Below, in pieces: positions 1 to 7,500 of a stretch of DNA of 9,680 nt. The stretch's first letter is position 1, and each line of letters opens with the position of its first letter. The position numbers were made by a program, and so were the translations under genes. Source of the stretch: Treponema sp. (GTDB lineage: Bacteria; Spirochaetota; Spirochaetia; Treponematales; Breznakiellaceae); assembly GCA_031261385.1 (NCBI GenBank), contig JAISJS010000171.1, forward strand, positions 1-9,680, given 5' to 3'. Under the pieces are notes generated by a model. It was not told the DNA's origin. It made no database searches and was given only the letters and a program-made list of their open reading frames with translations.

Positions 1-173
1 GCATTGATCCGGCGGCAGCCGTCTTGCGAAGCGAGGTCCGATCCGGTAATCTTATAGGCAGGGTGGGTTCTACCGGGCAATCCACCGGGCCCCATCTCCA
101 TTTTGAACTGCGGAGAGACGGCAGGGCTCAGGACCCGGGGAAGTACCTTTTTGAGAGGCCGGAACAGCGGTAA
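1..173 (+). CDS. M23-family (lysostaphin/LytM-like) metallopeptidase, C-terminal fragment
   Basis: The open frame (codons starting at position 3) runs into the window from the left and ends at TAA 171-173, giving about 56 residues. It carries the signature end of the M23 fold: a GRVGSTGQSTGPHLHFELR segment, with the HLH motif (bases 93-101) supplying a catalytic/zinc-site histidine, then a closing 'P-x-K-Y-L' style segment typical of the domain's last strand. Family members are zinc endopeptidases that cut peptidoglycan cross-links in the envelope, or are inactive regulators of such enzymes. The other zinc ligands (the HxxxD motif) lie outside the window, so activity cannot be judged. The next gene starts 7 bases later on the same strand, so the two are probably co-transcribed. 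The domain call is firm; the N-terminal architecture (signal peptide, LysM and so on) is unseen. Confidence 0.9.
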   Translation, partial: IDPAAAVLRSEVRSGNLIGRVGSTGQSTGPHLHFELRRDGRAQDPGKYLFERPEQR

Positions 174-180
174 GGGATCA

Positions 181-1176
181 ATGGCGAAAACAGCAAAAAC
201 CAGGCTTGGTTTTTTTGTAATTTTATTTTTCCTCAGTATGGAAGCGCGGGCGGAATCTTTCCGGGCACTGCTCGCGGGGAATCTGGAGATCTCGCCGGAC
301 AATCCCGCAGGCGCTTCAATTCCCCTTGGGTATAACGGTTCGGTGTCGATCAGTATGGGAGAGGATACCCGTTTTTTACGGGGGGTAGAACTGGAATTGT
401 CGGCGCCCCAACGGTGGCTTTCATACCGGGGCAGCCTGGCGATGGCGCTCTACGCCGATCTTGACCATACCCCAACTGCGGCGGGGGTAGCGGACCTTCA
501 GGGGCAGCGTATCGCCTTTGATCCCCTGCCGAACAAAATACAAATCGTCTATCAAATTCCCATCCGCCCCGTCCACGGGCTGCGGGCCTCCCCCTATGCG
601 GCAATTCCCGCAGGCGTTACCCTCCCCTCATCGTTTCCGATCATCTTCAGGATCATGCCGATTATCAAGGGCCTGAGCGAAGAACTGGAAACCATGACGT
701 TCCAGCTCAACGCCAAACCCATTCTGAGCGACGAAGGGGCGGTACGTTTCCTCCCCCGCTATCCGGAACAGCTCCAGGGGAAGCCGTTTATGGTCCTTAT
801 TGATGATGTGCTGATTGAAAATCACGGGGGAGAGCAGCTTTTAAAAGAGGGGGAACATCATCTTGTGATCCTCTCCGATGATTACCGGAACGAAAGCCGC
901 CGTTTTTTGGTGGAACGGGCGCGGGTTTTGGACCTGGCGATTGAACTCCAGGACCCCACCCCGCTGATCATCATGGAAAGCCCCGAAAACGCCCGGATTT
1001 TCCTGGATAACCGTCCGGTAAGCGGCGGATCAGAGCCCATTCCGGTAGAACCGGGGGTTCACGAGGTAAAATTCCAGGTCAGCGACTATACGATCACCAA
1101 ATCGCTTACCGTACAACGGGGAAAAACCTACCGTGTGGCCCTTACCGTGGATGTTACCGTCTCGGAAAGCGACTAA
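181..1176 (+). CDS. Secreted protein with two tandem PEGA-like beta domains, function unknown
   Basis: This is a 331-residue protein starting at ATG 181. An upstream in-frame TTG at 103 lies inside the preceding peptidase gene and would bury the signal peptide, so it is rejected. AAGGGA (172-177) is the likely ribosome site, although it sits only 3 bases from the ATG. Residues 1-24 form a clear Sec signal peptide: K/R-rich start, hydrophobic core LGFFVILFFLSM, and an A-R-A cleavage site before E25. Residues 25-200 are beta-rich with no motif I recognise. Residues about 202-256 and 260-326 align with each other as G-x-H-x-(V/L)...D-Y...V-x-R...L-x-(V/L), the pattern of PEGA-type surface domains (EGEHHL...DDY versus PGVHEV...SDY). 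No lipobox cysteine is present, so the product is probably periplasmic or outer-surface rather than a lipoprotein. Coupling to an M23 peptidase suggests a cell-envelope role. The specific function is unknown. Confidence 0.85.
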   Translation: MAKTAKTRLGFFVILFFLSMEARAESFRALLAGNLEISPDNPAGASIPLGYNGSVSISMGEDTRFLRGVELELSAPQRWLSYRGSLAMALYADLDHTPTAAGVADLQGQRIAFDPLPNKIQIVYQIPIRPVHGLRASPYAAIPAGVTLPSSFPIIFRIMPIIKGLSEELETMTFQLNAKPILSDEGAVRFLPRYPEQLQGKPFMVLIDDVLIENHGGEQLLKEGEHHLVILSDDYRNESRRFLVERARVLDLAIELQDPTPLIIMESPENARIFLDNRPVSGGSEPIPVEPGVHEVKFQVSDYTITKSLTVQRGKTYRVALTVDVTVSESD

Positions 1177-1243
1177 TAAGGAAAATTCCTCTATAACAAT
1201 TTTTAAAGAAATGGCAGTTTTGTACCGATATTGAAGTGTCGGG

Positions 1244-1273
1244 TGTATAGTTCCCCTCCCAAATCACTATACA
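1244..1273. promoter_or_regulatory. 8-bp inverted repeat TGTATAGT / ACTATACA, candidate operator or promoter element
   Basis: The arms TGTATAGT (1244-1251) and ACTATACA (1266-1273) are perfect reverse complements separated by 14 bases, so the arm centres lie 22 bp apart, about two helical turns. That geometry suits a dimeric regulator. Each arm also contains TATAGT, a 5-of-6 match to a sigma-70 -10 hexamer, one on each strand. No convincing -35 at standard spacing was found; TTGTAC at 1220-1225 gives a 20-base spacer, which is long. G·T pairs could extend the stem by two positions if it acts as RNA. The site lies between the PEGA-protein gene and the PBP gene. Operator, promoter and RNA stem cannot be told apart from sequence alone. 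Confidence 0.4.
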
Positions 1274-1296
1274 TTCGATATGCCTCAAGGGGCATG

Positions 1297-1325
1297 GGTC
1301 GGCGGTTCCCGCCGGCCTTTTTTTT
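1297..1325 (+). terminator. Strong Rho-independent terminator after the M23/PEGA genes
   Basis: The stem GGTCGGCGG (1297-1305) pairs with CCGCCGGCC (1309-1317) through nine pairs, one of them G·U, across a TTC loop, and is followed directly by eight T residues (1318-1325). A second, smaller hairpin sits immediately upstream: ATGCC 1280-1284 with GGCAT 1291-1295, plus a T·G pair and a CAAG loop. It would stop transcription coming from the PEGA-protein gene, which ends 120 bases upstream. It leaves only 43 bases before the PBP start codon. Either the PBP promoter is compressed into that gap, or transcription begins upstream and the terminator attenuates the downstream operon. Confidence 0.9.
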
Positions 1326-1368
1326 GCCCATACAAACGCGGTAATTGATTTTCTTTCAATAAGAAGAT

Positions 1369-4179
1369 ATGCTGTTATTTATGGGACGTTCCGGGGGTTC
1401 TTCCGTTTTATCCGGACTGCTTGTGCGGATTCTTGCAGCTTTCACTATACTGATCGCTGTGGTGATAGGCATTGGGCTGGGCCTGACGATGGCGGGAACG
1501 GCCAATATACAGAACCAGGAAAATTTTGTTGATCTTGCCCCGGCGCTGCCGACCAAGGTCCTTGATATCAACGGCGCCTTAATTACCGAGTATTCGGCGG
1601 ACGAAAAACGGGAAATGGTTTCGTTAAGCGATCTGCCGCAGCACCTTATTAACGCGGTCCTCTCCCGTGAGGACCCTGATTTTTATAATCACCGGGGGTT
1701 CAGCGTCCGGGGGATTACCCGCGCGGTAGTGGGGCAGTTACTCCACAAGGGCTGGGGCGGAGGCTCTACCATAACCCAGCAGGTAGCGGGTACCCTCTAC
1801 ACCGACCGGAGCGAAAAAACCATACGCCGGAAAATCGTGGAACTCTGGTGGGCTTTCCAGATGGAACGCCGGTATACCAAAAATGAGATCCTCGAAATTT
1901 ACCTGAATTATATGATCATGGGTCCCGGCGTGTATGGGGTAGAAGCGGCAAGCAATTATTTCTTTAACCACAGCGCAAAGGACATAACCCTTGCCGAGGC
2001 GGCGCTTCTGGTAATTCAGCTTTCCAGCCCTTCCCGGTACAACCCTTTGAATAACCCGAATGAAGCCATGGACCGCCAGCGGGCGGTGCTGGACCGGATG
2101 ATCGAATTCGGTTATGCCACCCGGGAAGACGCCGACGCCTCCTTCAATCAATATTGGGATAACTACGATTATACCCGTGCGTCCACCTCGGCCTATTACA
2201 ACCGCGAGGACAAGGCCCCCTGGTTCAGCGAATATGTCCGCAGGGAACTGGATGGCATGATGTACGGGACCATGGATTATTACCGGGATGGCTACACGGT
2301 GCTCACGACGCTGGATCTCCGGCATCAGGAAGCGGCGGCAAAATATATGAATGAAGGGCTTATCAAGGCCAACAGGGAATTTGAGCGGTCCAGGGGAACC
2401 AGCAACGTGCAGGCCGAACGGACCTATATTCCCATCGTGGATCTTCTGGCCCTGTTCTTTGACCTGAACGATATTCACGCAACCTCGGAAGCCCAGAACG
2501 AACAGAAGGCCCTTTCCCGGTATACACGGACTATCAATCCTGTTGTGGACATGGCCGCCCTTGCCTTTGGGATTCAGGACCTTAAGGTGATCACCAACAC
2601 CGGTTTTGGAAACCTCAAGACAAACACCGAACAGAACGTTGTTGAAGGGGCGCTGATCTCCATTGAGAACGAGACCGGCTATATCACCGCCATTATCGGC
2701 GGCTCCAAATACGACGAGTCCAACCAGCTGATACGGGCCACCCAGGGAAATATACAGCCGGGCTCCTCGTTTAAACCCCTGTACTATTCGGCGGCAATAG
2801 ATTCCCGTACGCTTACCGCGGCTTCCCTGATTTACGATGTGCCCATTGTGTTTCACAATGAGGACGGGACCCCTTATATCCCCCTGAACTTCCGCGGGGA
2901 GTGGAAGGGCTCGGTGCTCCTCTACGACGCACTGTCCCAGTCAATGAATGTTCCCTCGCTCAAAGTGCTTGATACCATCGGCTTTGACGCCGCCATTGAC
3001 CGCGCGGCAGCGCTGCTGGATATTACCGACCCGGTACAGATCCGGCGGACCTTTCCCCGTGTGTACCCGCTGGGGCTTGGGATCATTTCCGCCTCCCCGC
3101 TCAAGATGGCCCGCGCCTTTGCCGTTTTTGCCAACCAGGGCAGGGATGTTTCTCCCATCGCAATACGGTCGGTGGAGGACCGAAACGGCAGAGTGGTGCT
3201 GGACACCGAACGGGAAGTACGGCTGCGGCAGCGCCGCATGGGAAACGATATCCAGGTGATAAGCGCACAGAACGCCTATGTGATGACCAGTATGCTGGAA
3301 AAAACAGTCGAAGTGGGAACCCTGGCAAACGGCGCAGGGTGGGGCTCCAAGTTTACCTTCCGGGATGAAAAGGGAAACCGCTTTAAAATGCCTGCGGCAG
3401 GCAAAACCGGGACCCCGCAAAACTGGTCCGACGCCTGGGCGGTGGGCTACACTCCCTACTATACCACCGCCATCTGGTTCGGCTTTGACAAGCCCGGGAA
3501 TTCCCTGGGGGTCAATCTGACCGGCTCCACGCTGGCAGGCCCTGTGTGGGGGGACTATATGCGGGAAATCCATCAGGGCCTTCCCTTAAAGAATTTTGCA
3601 CGGCCCTCCACGGGAATTGTCGATGCAACAGTCTGCGCCAAATCGGGACTCTTAAAGACCGCCGCCTGCAACGAGGGCGATGTAACCCTTCCCTTCCTCG
3701 AAGGAACCCAGCCGGTAAGTTACTGCAATATTCACGGCAGCAACGCGTCGTATTCTTCCGGAACCGCCATCAATACCATGCGTTCGGGGAATCTGGCCTT
3801 TGATGATGAAGATCTCCTGAACTCCCTTACGATGCCGACCCTTCAGCCGGACCTGTTTCCCGAACCGGTAAACAGCAGAACCAACAATAGAACCAACAAC
3901 CGAGCCAACAGCACATCCGGCGGGAACCGCCGCAGCGGCGCCGTTTCTTCCAATAGCAATAACCAGGGGCGCAGGGCCATTCAGGATCGCAATCCCCTGT
4001 TGGACGATGAGGGTGATTCAACAAACAGCACGCAGGCGGCGGGTATGCCGCCTGCGAATATACCGGCGGCAGCTGCACCGGCGGAAGGCGCAGAAAACAA
4101 CGCCGGTTCTGTTCCCCCGGAAGCCGGGGCAAATACCACGCCCGGTTTACCCGCATACAATCCTTTGCTTGATTATTAG
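1369..4179 (+). CDS. Bifunctional class A penicillin-binding protein (PBP1A-type transglycosylase/transpeptidase)
   Basis: This 936-residue peptidoglycan synthase polymerises lipid II and cross-links the strands on the outer face of the inner membrane. Residues 17-42 form the single N-terminal membrane anchor. The GT51 glycosyltransferase domain shows E101-D102-x-x-F-x-x-H-x-G (catalytic Glu101), GGSTITQQ (131-138), the R-R-K-I...E-R-R-Y-T-K segment (153-171) and E-I-L-E-I-Y-L-N (173-180). The transpeptidase domain has all three motifs: S466-S-F-K469, S525-M-N527 and K679-T-G-T682, so both activities look intact. Between them is a linker with a repeated 14-residue motif (355-368, 391-404). 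After the transpeptidase domain comes a segment with conserved-looking Cys residues (VCAKSG...AAC...YCNIHG), then a roughly 100-residue Asn/Ser then Pro/Ala/Glu-rich tail containing two NPLLD motifs (875-879, 931-935). The ribosome site is poor: AAGAAG ends two bases before the ATG. This is the first gene of a three-gene operon. It resembles mrcA/pbpA products, but I do not assign the symbol. Confidence 0.96.
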   Translation: MLLFMGRSGGSSVLSGLLVRILAAFTILIAVVIGIGLGLTMAGTANIQNQENFVDLAPALPTKVLDINGALITEYSADEKREMVSLSDLPQHLINAVLSREDPDFYNHRGFSVRGITRAVVGQLLHKGWGGGSTITQQVAGTLYTDRSEKTIRRKIVELWWAFQMERRYTKNEILEIYLNYMIMGPGVYGVEAASNYFFNHSAKDITLAEAALLVIQLSSPSRYNPLNNPNEAMDRQRAVLDRMIEFGYATREDADASFNQYWDNYDYTRASTSAYYNREDKAPWFSEYVRRELDGMMYGTMDYYRDGYTVLTTLDLRHQEAAAKYMNEGLIKANREFERSRGTSNVQAERTYIPIVDLLALFFDLNDIHATSEAQNEQKALSRYTRTINPVVDMAALAFGIQDLKVITNTGFGNLKTNTEQNVVEGALISIENETGYITAIIGGSKYDESNQLIRATQGNIQPGSSFKPLYYSAAIDSRTLTAASLIYDVPIVFHNEDGTPYIPLNFRGEWKGSVLLYDALSQSMNVPSLKVLDTIGFDAAIDRAAALLDITDPVQIRRTFPRVYPLGLGIISASPLKMARAFAVFANQGRDVSPIAIRSVEDRNGRVVLDTEREVRLRQRRMGNDIQVISAQNAYVMTSMLEKTVEVGTLANGAGWGSKFTFRDEKGNRFKMPAAGKTGTPQNWSDAWAVGYTPYYTTAIWFGFDKPGNSLGVNLTGSTLAGPVWGDYMREIHQGLPLKNFARPSTGIVDATVCAKSGLLKTAACNEGDVTLPFLEGTQPVSYCNIHGSNASYSSGTAINTMRSGNLAFDDEDLLNSLTMPTLQPDLFPEPVNSRTNNRTNNRANSTSGGNRRSGAVSSNSNNQGRRAIQDRNPLLDDEGDSTNSTQAAGMPPANIPAAAAPAEGAENNAGSVPPEAGANTTPGLPAYNPLLDY
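2431..2580 (+). repeat. Duplicated 14-residue motif inside the PBP linker
   Basis: PBP residues 355-368 (PIVDLLALFFDLND) and 391-404 (PVVDMAALAFGIQD) align without gaps as P-(I/V)-V-D-x-x-A-L-x-F-x-x-x-D. Both have amphipathic helix character and lie between the glycosyltransferase and transpeptidase motifs. The underlying DNA has diverged, so this is an old protein-level repeat and not a recent duplication. Confidence 0.6.
3877..3912 (+). repeat. Three tandem 12-base units coding RTNN/RTNN/RANS in the PBP tail
   Basis: AGAACCAACAAT, AGAACCAACAAC and CGAGCCAACAGC follow one another in frame and encode residues 837-848 of the PBP. The first two units differ by one base; the third is more diverged. 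The 12-base period preserves the reading frame, so length changes here would alter only the Asn-rich tail. Confidence 0.7.
4031..4056. repeat. Perfect 10-bp inverted repeat within the PBP C-terminal coding region
   Basis: CGCAGGCGGC (4031-4040) and GCCGCCTGCG (4047-4056) are perfect reverse complements around a 6-base GGGTAT loop. This makes a very stable hairpin in the mRNA about 120 bases before the PBP stop codon. No T-run follows, so it is not a standard terminator. It may affect mRNA processing or the relative expression of the downstream genes, or may be a by-product of Ala/Pro-rich GC codons. Confidence 0.6.
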
Positions 4180-4183
4180 GGGG
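4178..4183 (+). promoter_or_regulatory. Ribosome binding site of the ParB-like gene
   Basis: AGGGGG overlaps the PBP stop codon and lies 8 bases before ATG 4192. This fixes the start of the small gene and points to translation coupled to the end of the PBP gene. Confidence 0.7.
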
Positions 4184-4191
4184 CTTTTATT

Positions 4192-4587
4192 ATGCAGATT
4201 CCCATTGAAGACATCATCGTAAAAAAAAGAATCCGTAAAGATATGGGCGACATTGCCTCTCTTTCGGAAAGCCTCAAGAAGTTTGGGCAGATCAGCCCTA
4301 TCGTCATCAACAAAAAAAATATTCTGGTGGCCGGAGGCAGGCGGCTGGAAGCGGCAAAATATCTGGGCTGGCGGACGATCAATGCGGTCATCGCCGAAAC
4401 GCCAAACAGTCTTGCGCAGCTTGAAATGGAAGTTGAAGAAAATATTCAGCGCAGGGATTTTACGATGGAAGAAATAGCAGAGGCGTCAAAGAAAATCTAC
4501 CGGTTAAAGAACCCCGGATTTTTCCGCCGTATTTGGGACGCCATTGTCCGTTTTTTCAGAAAGTTATTCAAGATTGAGGAATCGTGA
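4192..4587 (+). CDS. Small ParB/sulfiredoxin-fold protein with C-terminal amphipathic helix, no HTH
   Basis: This 131-residue protein matches the ParB N-terminal (Srx-like) domain. It opens with a short I-P-I-E-D-I strand, continues with S-L-K-K-F-G-Q-I-S-P-I-V-I (27-39), then the phosphate-binding box G48-G-R-R51 in VAGGRRLEAAKYLGW, and ends with E-E-N-I-Q-R-R-D-F (82-90), equivalent to the third ParB box. In ParB proteins these boxes bind and hydrolyse CTP. Here the chain stops where the helix-turn-helix and dimer domains should begin. Instead, residues about 109-128 (F-F-R-R-I-W-D-A-I-V-R-F-F-R-K-L-F-K) form a cationic amphipathic helix of the membrane-targeting kind. The protein is therefore unlikely to be a chromosome partition ParB. 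The gene lies 12 bases after the PBP gene and overlaps the kinase gene by 4 bases. Inference: a membrane-associated nucleotide-binding switch for the envelope proteins encoded alongside. Alternatively it is a truncated ParB relic, though the tight operon argues against that. Confidence 0.88.
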   Translation: MQIPIEDIIVKKRIRKDMGDIASLSESLKKFGQISPIVINKKNILVAGGRRLEAAKYLGWRTINAVIAETPNSLAQLEMEVEENIQRRDFTMEEIAEASKKIYRLKNPGFFRRIWDAIVRFFRKLFKIEES

Positions 4588-7500
4588 AAAACCCACTCAG
4601 CCGCCTTGAAACTTCCATCGGAAAATATCTTGCAAAACTTGGCCTTGGGATGCGGGCCAAACTTATCATTATTTTTGTCGTTATCAAGGTTATCCCTCTG
4701 GTGCTTCTTACGCTTATGGCCTGGAGCCAGGCGGTACACCTTGGGGAGGTCCTTCACGAGCGCACCCAGGAATTAACGGCAAAGGCAAATGAGGCTCTGG
4801 TCGACACCGGAAAAATTGCCGTGGACGATTCAATACAGGCGTTGAACGACCTTGCCGCCAGCGATATTGAGCGGATAAGTACCGACATGGCAAAGCGGGT
4901 CGCAGATTTTTTATATGACCGTGACCGGGATATTCTGTATGCCGCGGGGCTAAGGCCATCTGACGACGCCTACCGTCATTTTCTCAACAATAAAAAAGGG
5001 GATATCATAAAACCGGGAAAATGGGTCCTGGCGAAGGACGGCAAGTCCTGGATCCCGGAGACGGTAAGCGTACCCCAGGCTGCGGTATATTCAACCAATC
5101 CTGAAAATGACAACAGTTTCCATTACCGCGCCCCGGACACTTTCACCTCCGAATCGCGGCCGCTGTACCTGGAAATGACCTACCTTGACCTTGCGGGGAA
5201 TGAGCTCTTAAAAATCACCACATCGCCCCAGATGGACAGCCGCTTAAAAAATGTTGCCGACCGGCGAAACACCTATGTAAAGGCAGAAACTTATTTTGCT
5301 GAATTAAAAAATTTAAAACCCGGCGAGATTTATGTCTCCGATGTAACAGGCGCCTATGTGGGTTCGCATCTTATCGGCATGTATACGCCGGAAAACGCCC
5401 TTGCACGGAATCTTGCGTACAACCCGGAAAATGAGGCCTATGCAGGCAGGGAAAATCCGCTGGGCAAGCGCTTTAAGGGAATAATCCGCTGGGCAGCTCC
5501 GGTAACCGAAAATGGCCGTATCTCAGGCTATGTCACCCTGGCCCTTGATCACGATCACATCATGGAATTTACCGATCATGTTACCCCGATGAATGAGAGG
5601 TATGTGGAACTGCCCAGCGCGTTCGAGGGGAACTACGCCTTTATATGGGATTATAAATGCCGGAGTATCTGTCATCCCCGGCATCATTCAATAGTGGGCT
5701 TTAACCCCGACACCGGTGAGCCGGCGGTTCCGTGGCTCGAAGAAAGTATTTACCGGAACTGGCAGGCTTCCGGCCTTTCGTATACGGAATTTATCAGGGA
5801 TGTGCCGCTCTTTGCCGATCAGTCCCGGGATAAAAAGCCCGCCGCAGAACTTACCGCCGCAGGGCTCGTCGGGCTTGACGGGCGCTACCTTAACAATGCG
5901 CCGCAGTGTACCGGCTGGTTCGACCTTACCCGCGAAGGGGGTTCGGGATCGTTCCTGATCCTCTGGAGCGGCATCTGGAAACCCAACACCGCCGCGACAA
6001 TTCCCTATTATACCGGCAATTACGGCAAAAGCAAACGGGGCTTCGGCTTTGTGGCGGTCGGCGCCGGCCTTGAAGATTTTCAGCGCCCTGCCAGGGAAAC
6101 CGAAAAAGTCCTTGGGGAGCTTATCACCGCCGCCGATGTGGAACTCTCTGCGGCGGCATCGGAAGCCCGTACGGCAATTTCATTAAACCTTAAGGATACC
6201 GCTTTTAAACTTTCGATCTCCGCCGGGCTTATGATTCTCCTCGTGGTGCTTATCGCCATCTGGATGGCCAGTGTTTTTACTACCAGCATAACAAACCTTA
6301 TAAAAGGCATATCCCGGTTCCGGGCGGGGGAACGGCAGTTCCGGTTTAATGCCCCGGTAAAAGATGAAATAGGCACCCTGGCGGATTCCTTTGACGATAT
6401 GGCGGACAGTCTTGTCGCAGGCGACCGCGGCCCCCTTGCAATCATAGACCGGAATCACCGTATCCTGTACATCAACAATGAAGGCCTTGCAACCATCGGC
6501 AGGCCCCTTGGCGAATGTATCGGAAGACCGTACAGCGAAGTAAGCATATACCCCGGCAATTCAAAGTATGATCCCATCAGCTCCCTTGATGAAGGCAGGG
6601 AAACAGAGCTGCTTCATCTTAAAGATGAAGACAAGTATGTAAAGGGAGCGGCGACATACCTGACCGATAAAGCGGGAAAGCGGATAGGCTATGTCATTAC
6701 TTCAACTGATTATACCGAGATGGTAAAACAGCAAATGGCCCTGGAGAAAGCGGTTCGGGAGGCAAACGAGGCCAATGAGCACAAGGGAAATTTTCTTGCC
6801 CGGATGAGCCACGAGATCCGCACCCCGATGAACGCCATAATCGGCATGACGGGAATTGTAAAAAAGAAGCTCGCCGACCCTTCGTTCAAACTTGATGATA
6901 TTCAGTCAAATATCGGCCAGATTGAATCATCTTCCCAGCATCTGCTGGGGCTTCTTAACGACATCCTTGACATTTCAAAAATTGATGCGGGAAAAATAGA
7001 ACTTGCCGATGAAGTCATGGATCTTTCAAAACTTACCGGCACGGTCACCACGATCATCAAACCCCGGTGCACCGAAAAGAACATCAGCTTTGTTACCGAA
7101 TTTGATCTGCCCTCAGATACGCTGTACATGGGCGATTCCCTCCGCCTGCGGCAGGTGCTGATAAATCTTCTTGGAAACGCGGTAAAATTTACCCCCGAAT
7201 GCGGCACGATAGAATTCCGCATCATCAAAAAGGAAAGCCGCGACGGAAAGGCCCTTTTGGTTTTCTCGGTCCGTGACAGCGGAATAGGTATTTCCGAAGA
7301 GGCTCAAAAATTATTGTTCAAGCCGTTTGAACAGGCCAACAGCCAGATCTCCAAAAAGTACGGCGGCACCGGCCTTGGGCTTGCCATAAGCCGCAGCATA
7401 GTCCAGCTTTTCGGCGGAGACATCACCGTTAAAAGCGCTCCCGGCGAGGGGAGCTGCTTCAGCTTTAGCCTTTGGCTGCCGGAGAGCATTTCCGAAAAAG

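Noticed and set aside
103..180. Extended N-terminus of the PEGA protein from TTG 103
   Set aside because: This stretch codes the end of the M23 peptidase in another frame. Starting at ATG 181 gives a proper signal peptide at the very N-terminus.
1211..1234. Seven-residue leader peptide (MAVLYRY) upstream of the PBP operon
   Set aside because: It has a weak ribosome site and no run of regulatory codons; nothing ties it to the terminator beyond position.
1294..1344. 16-residue open frame starting ATG 1294 and running through the terminator
   Set aside because: The G-rich run upstream is only one base from the ATG, and the frame is made of the terminator stem and T-run, so it is almost certainly accidental.
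1738..2856. Long open frame of 372 codons on the minus strand opposite the PBP gene
   Set aside because: It lies wholly antisense to a PBP with intact catalytic motifs. Its translation is low-complexity with no recognisable domain and it has no clear ribosome site; open antisense frames are common in GC-rich coding DNA.
4192..4587. Chromosome-partition ParB
   Set aside because: It lacks the helix-turn-helix and C-terminal dimer domains, there is no ParA gene or obvious parS-like site nearby, and its context is cell-wall genes.
5658..5675. C-x-x-x-C-H in the kinase sensor as a c-type haem attachment site
   Set aside because: The standard site is C-x-x-C-H; this one has an extra residue, and the C-H-P coincides with the common H-P position of Cache domains. 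Kept only as part of a Cys/His cluster finding.
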